A DNA stretch of 5,019 nt from Deltaproteobacteria bacterium. Its GTDB lineage: Bacteria > Desulfobacterota > Desulfobulbia > Desulfobulbales > BM004. Location of the stretch: NCBI GenBank assembly GCA_020346205.1, contig CP070776.1:941338-946356 (forward strand). Direction: 5' to 3'. The stretch's first letter is position 1. Each line of letters begins with the position of its first letter. Positions 4,439 through 5,019 of the stretch are shown here, piece by piece. A program made the position numbers and the translations under genes. The notes beneath the pieces were generated by a model. The model made no database searches. It was not told where the DNA came from and saw only the letters and a program-made list of their open reading frames with translations.

Positions 4439-5019
4439 ATGAAGATTACAGGTGCACAAGCGATCATCAAATGCCTTGAAGAGCAGGGAGTTGATGTTAT
4501 TTTTGGGTTTCCCGGTGGAGTGATAATCGATTTATTTGATGAACTGGAAAAATCCGATATTACCAATGTTCTTGTAAGGCATGAACAAGCCGCTGTACAT
4601 GCGGCAGATGCATATGGCCGAGTGAAAGGTGAAGTAGGAGTAGCTTTGGTTACCTCAGGACCTGGAGCAACAAATACCGTAACAGGTATAGCCTCTGCTT
4701 ATTGTGACTCCATCCCCATGGTGGTTTTTACAGGACAGGTGCCAACGGGCCTTATAGGCAATGATGCTTTTCAGGAAGTTGATATTATTGGCATTACCAG
4801 ACCATGCACCAAGCATAATTATCTGGTGAAGGATAGTAATGACCTGATGCCGACAATCAGGGAGGCTTTTTATATTGCCCGTACCGGCAGGCCTGGTCCG
4901 GTCCTTATTGATCTGCCCAAGGATATAGTGATCGGTAAAGTTAATTACACAAAACCAAAACCGGTTAAAATGCAGACATACCGGCCTACCTATGAACCGC
5001 ATCCCGGCCAGATAGCTAA
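4439..5019 (+). CDS. ilvB: Acetolactate synthase large (catalytic) subunit, 5' part
   Basis: Acetolactate synthase joins pyruvate to another pyruvate or to 2-oxobutyrate, the first common step of valine, leucine and isoleucine synthesis, using thiamine diphosphate, Mg2+ and FAD. The window shows 193 residues plus two bases, about a third of the usual 560-575; the rest lies beyond the right edge. The visible part is the N-terminal thiamine-diphosphate PYR domain: GFPGG (23-27), VRHEQAAVHAADAYGR (46-61) with the essential cofactor-activating Glu49, TSGPGATN (72-79), TGQVPT (98-103), DAFQEVD (109-115) with its conserved Phe-Gln-Glu, TKHNYLV (124-130) and RPGPVLIDLPKD (about 158-169). The ATG at 4439 is the first start after an in-frame TGA (4430-4432), with GAAGGAT (4424-4430) as ribosome binding site. 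ilvN is expected downstream. Regulation may involve the promoter at 4243 and the leader mini-ORFs. Other thiamine-diphosphate enzymes are unlikely given the FQE and KHN motifs. Confidence 0.95.
   Translation, partial: MKITGAQAIIKCLEEQGVDVIFGFPGGVIIDLFDELEKSDITNVLVRHEQAAVHAADAYGRVKGEVGVALVTSGPGATNTVTGIASAYCDSIPMVVFTGQVPTGLIGNDAFQEVDIIGITRPCTKHNYLVKDSNDLMPTIREAFYIARTGRPGPVLIDLPKDIVIGKVNYTKPKPVKMQTYRPTYEPHPGQIA

Noticed and set aside
4655..5002. A 115-codon minus-strand frame over ilvB
   Set aside because: The plus strand here encodes continuous acetolactate synthase motifs, so the minus frame is a shadow.

Overview
The window holds five protein-coding genes, four complete and one cut by the right edge. 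In order: queA (minus strand), mqnB and mqnD (plus), a family-10 glycosyltransferase (minus), and the 5' part of ilvB (plus). All are typical bacterial genes with Shine-Dalgarno-like sites. Futalosine-pathway menaquinone genes, a queuosine gene and an acetolactate synthase of this style fit an anaerobic or sulfur-cycling bacterium. I lean towards Desulfobacterota (the former Deltaproteobacteria), but this is inference from gene content and protein flavour; there is no rRNA or other marker.

Left part (1-2803): queA, encoding the tRNA-modifying enzyme that makes epoxyqueuosine, is divergent from mqnB across a gap of about 108 bases. mqnB (futalosine hydrolase) and mqnD (1,4-dihydroxy-6-naphthoate synthase) lie 51 bases apart on the same strand, probably as one operon. 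They catalyse two steps of the futalosine route to menaquinone; mqnA, mqnC and mqnE are not in the window.

Middle (2804-3955): a single glycosyltransferase gene with a clear GT10 (fucosyltransferase-type) core and a strongly basic C-terminal tail runs convergently towards mqnD. Only 30 bases separate the two stop codons, and a 13-base palindrome sits between them. The gene is not inside a visible polysaccharide cluster and looks like an accessory gene between housekeeping genes. Its start is uncertain: a TTG with a good ribosome binding site lies 28 codons inside the longest reading frame.

Right part (3956-5019): an AT-rich gap of 483 bases precedes ilvB, the catalytic subunit of acetolactate synthase (first step of branched-chain amino-acid synthesis). 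The gap holds a good sigma70-type promoter (TTGACA, 18 bases, TATATT). Downstream of it are two tiny reading frames, MFVFVLPIAKR and MNILNVKHTK, which run almost end to end into the ilvB ribosome binding site. Both contain Val, Leu and Ile codons, and a segment inside the second can pair with the ilvB ribosome binding site. This arrangement resembles a leader-peptide control region for ilvB and is the most interesting unexplained structure here, but it is a hypothesis read by eye. No mobile elements, CRISPR arrays, tRNAs or rRNAs were seen.
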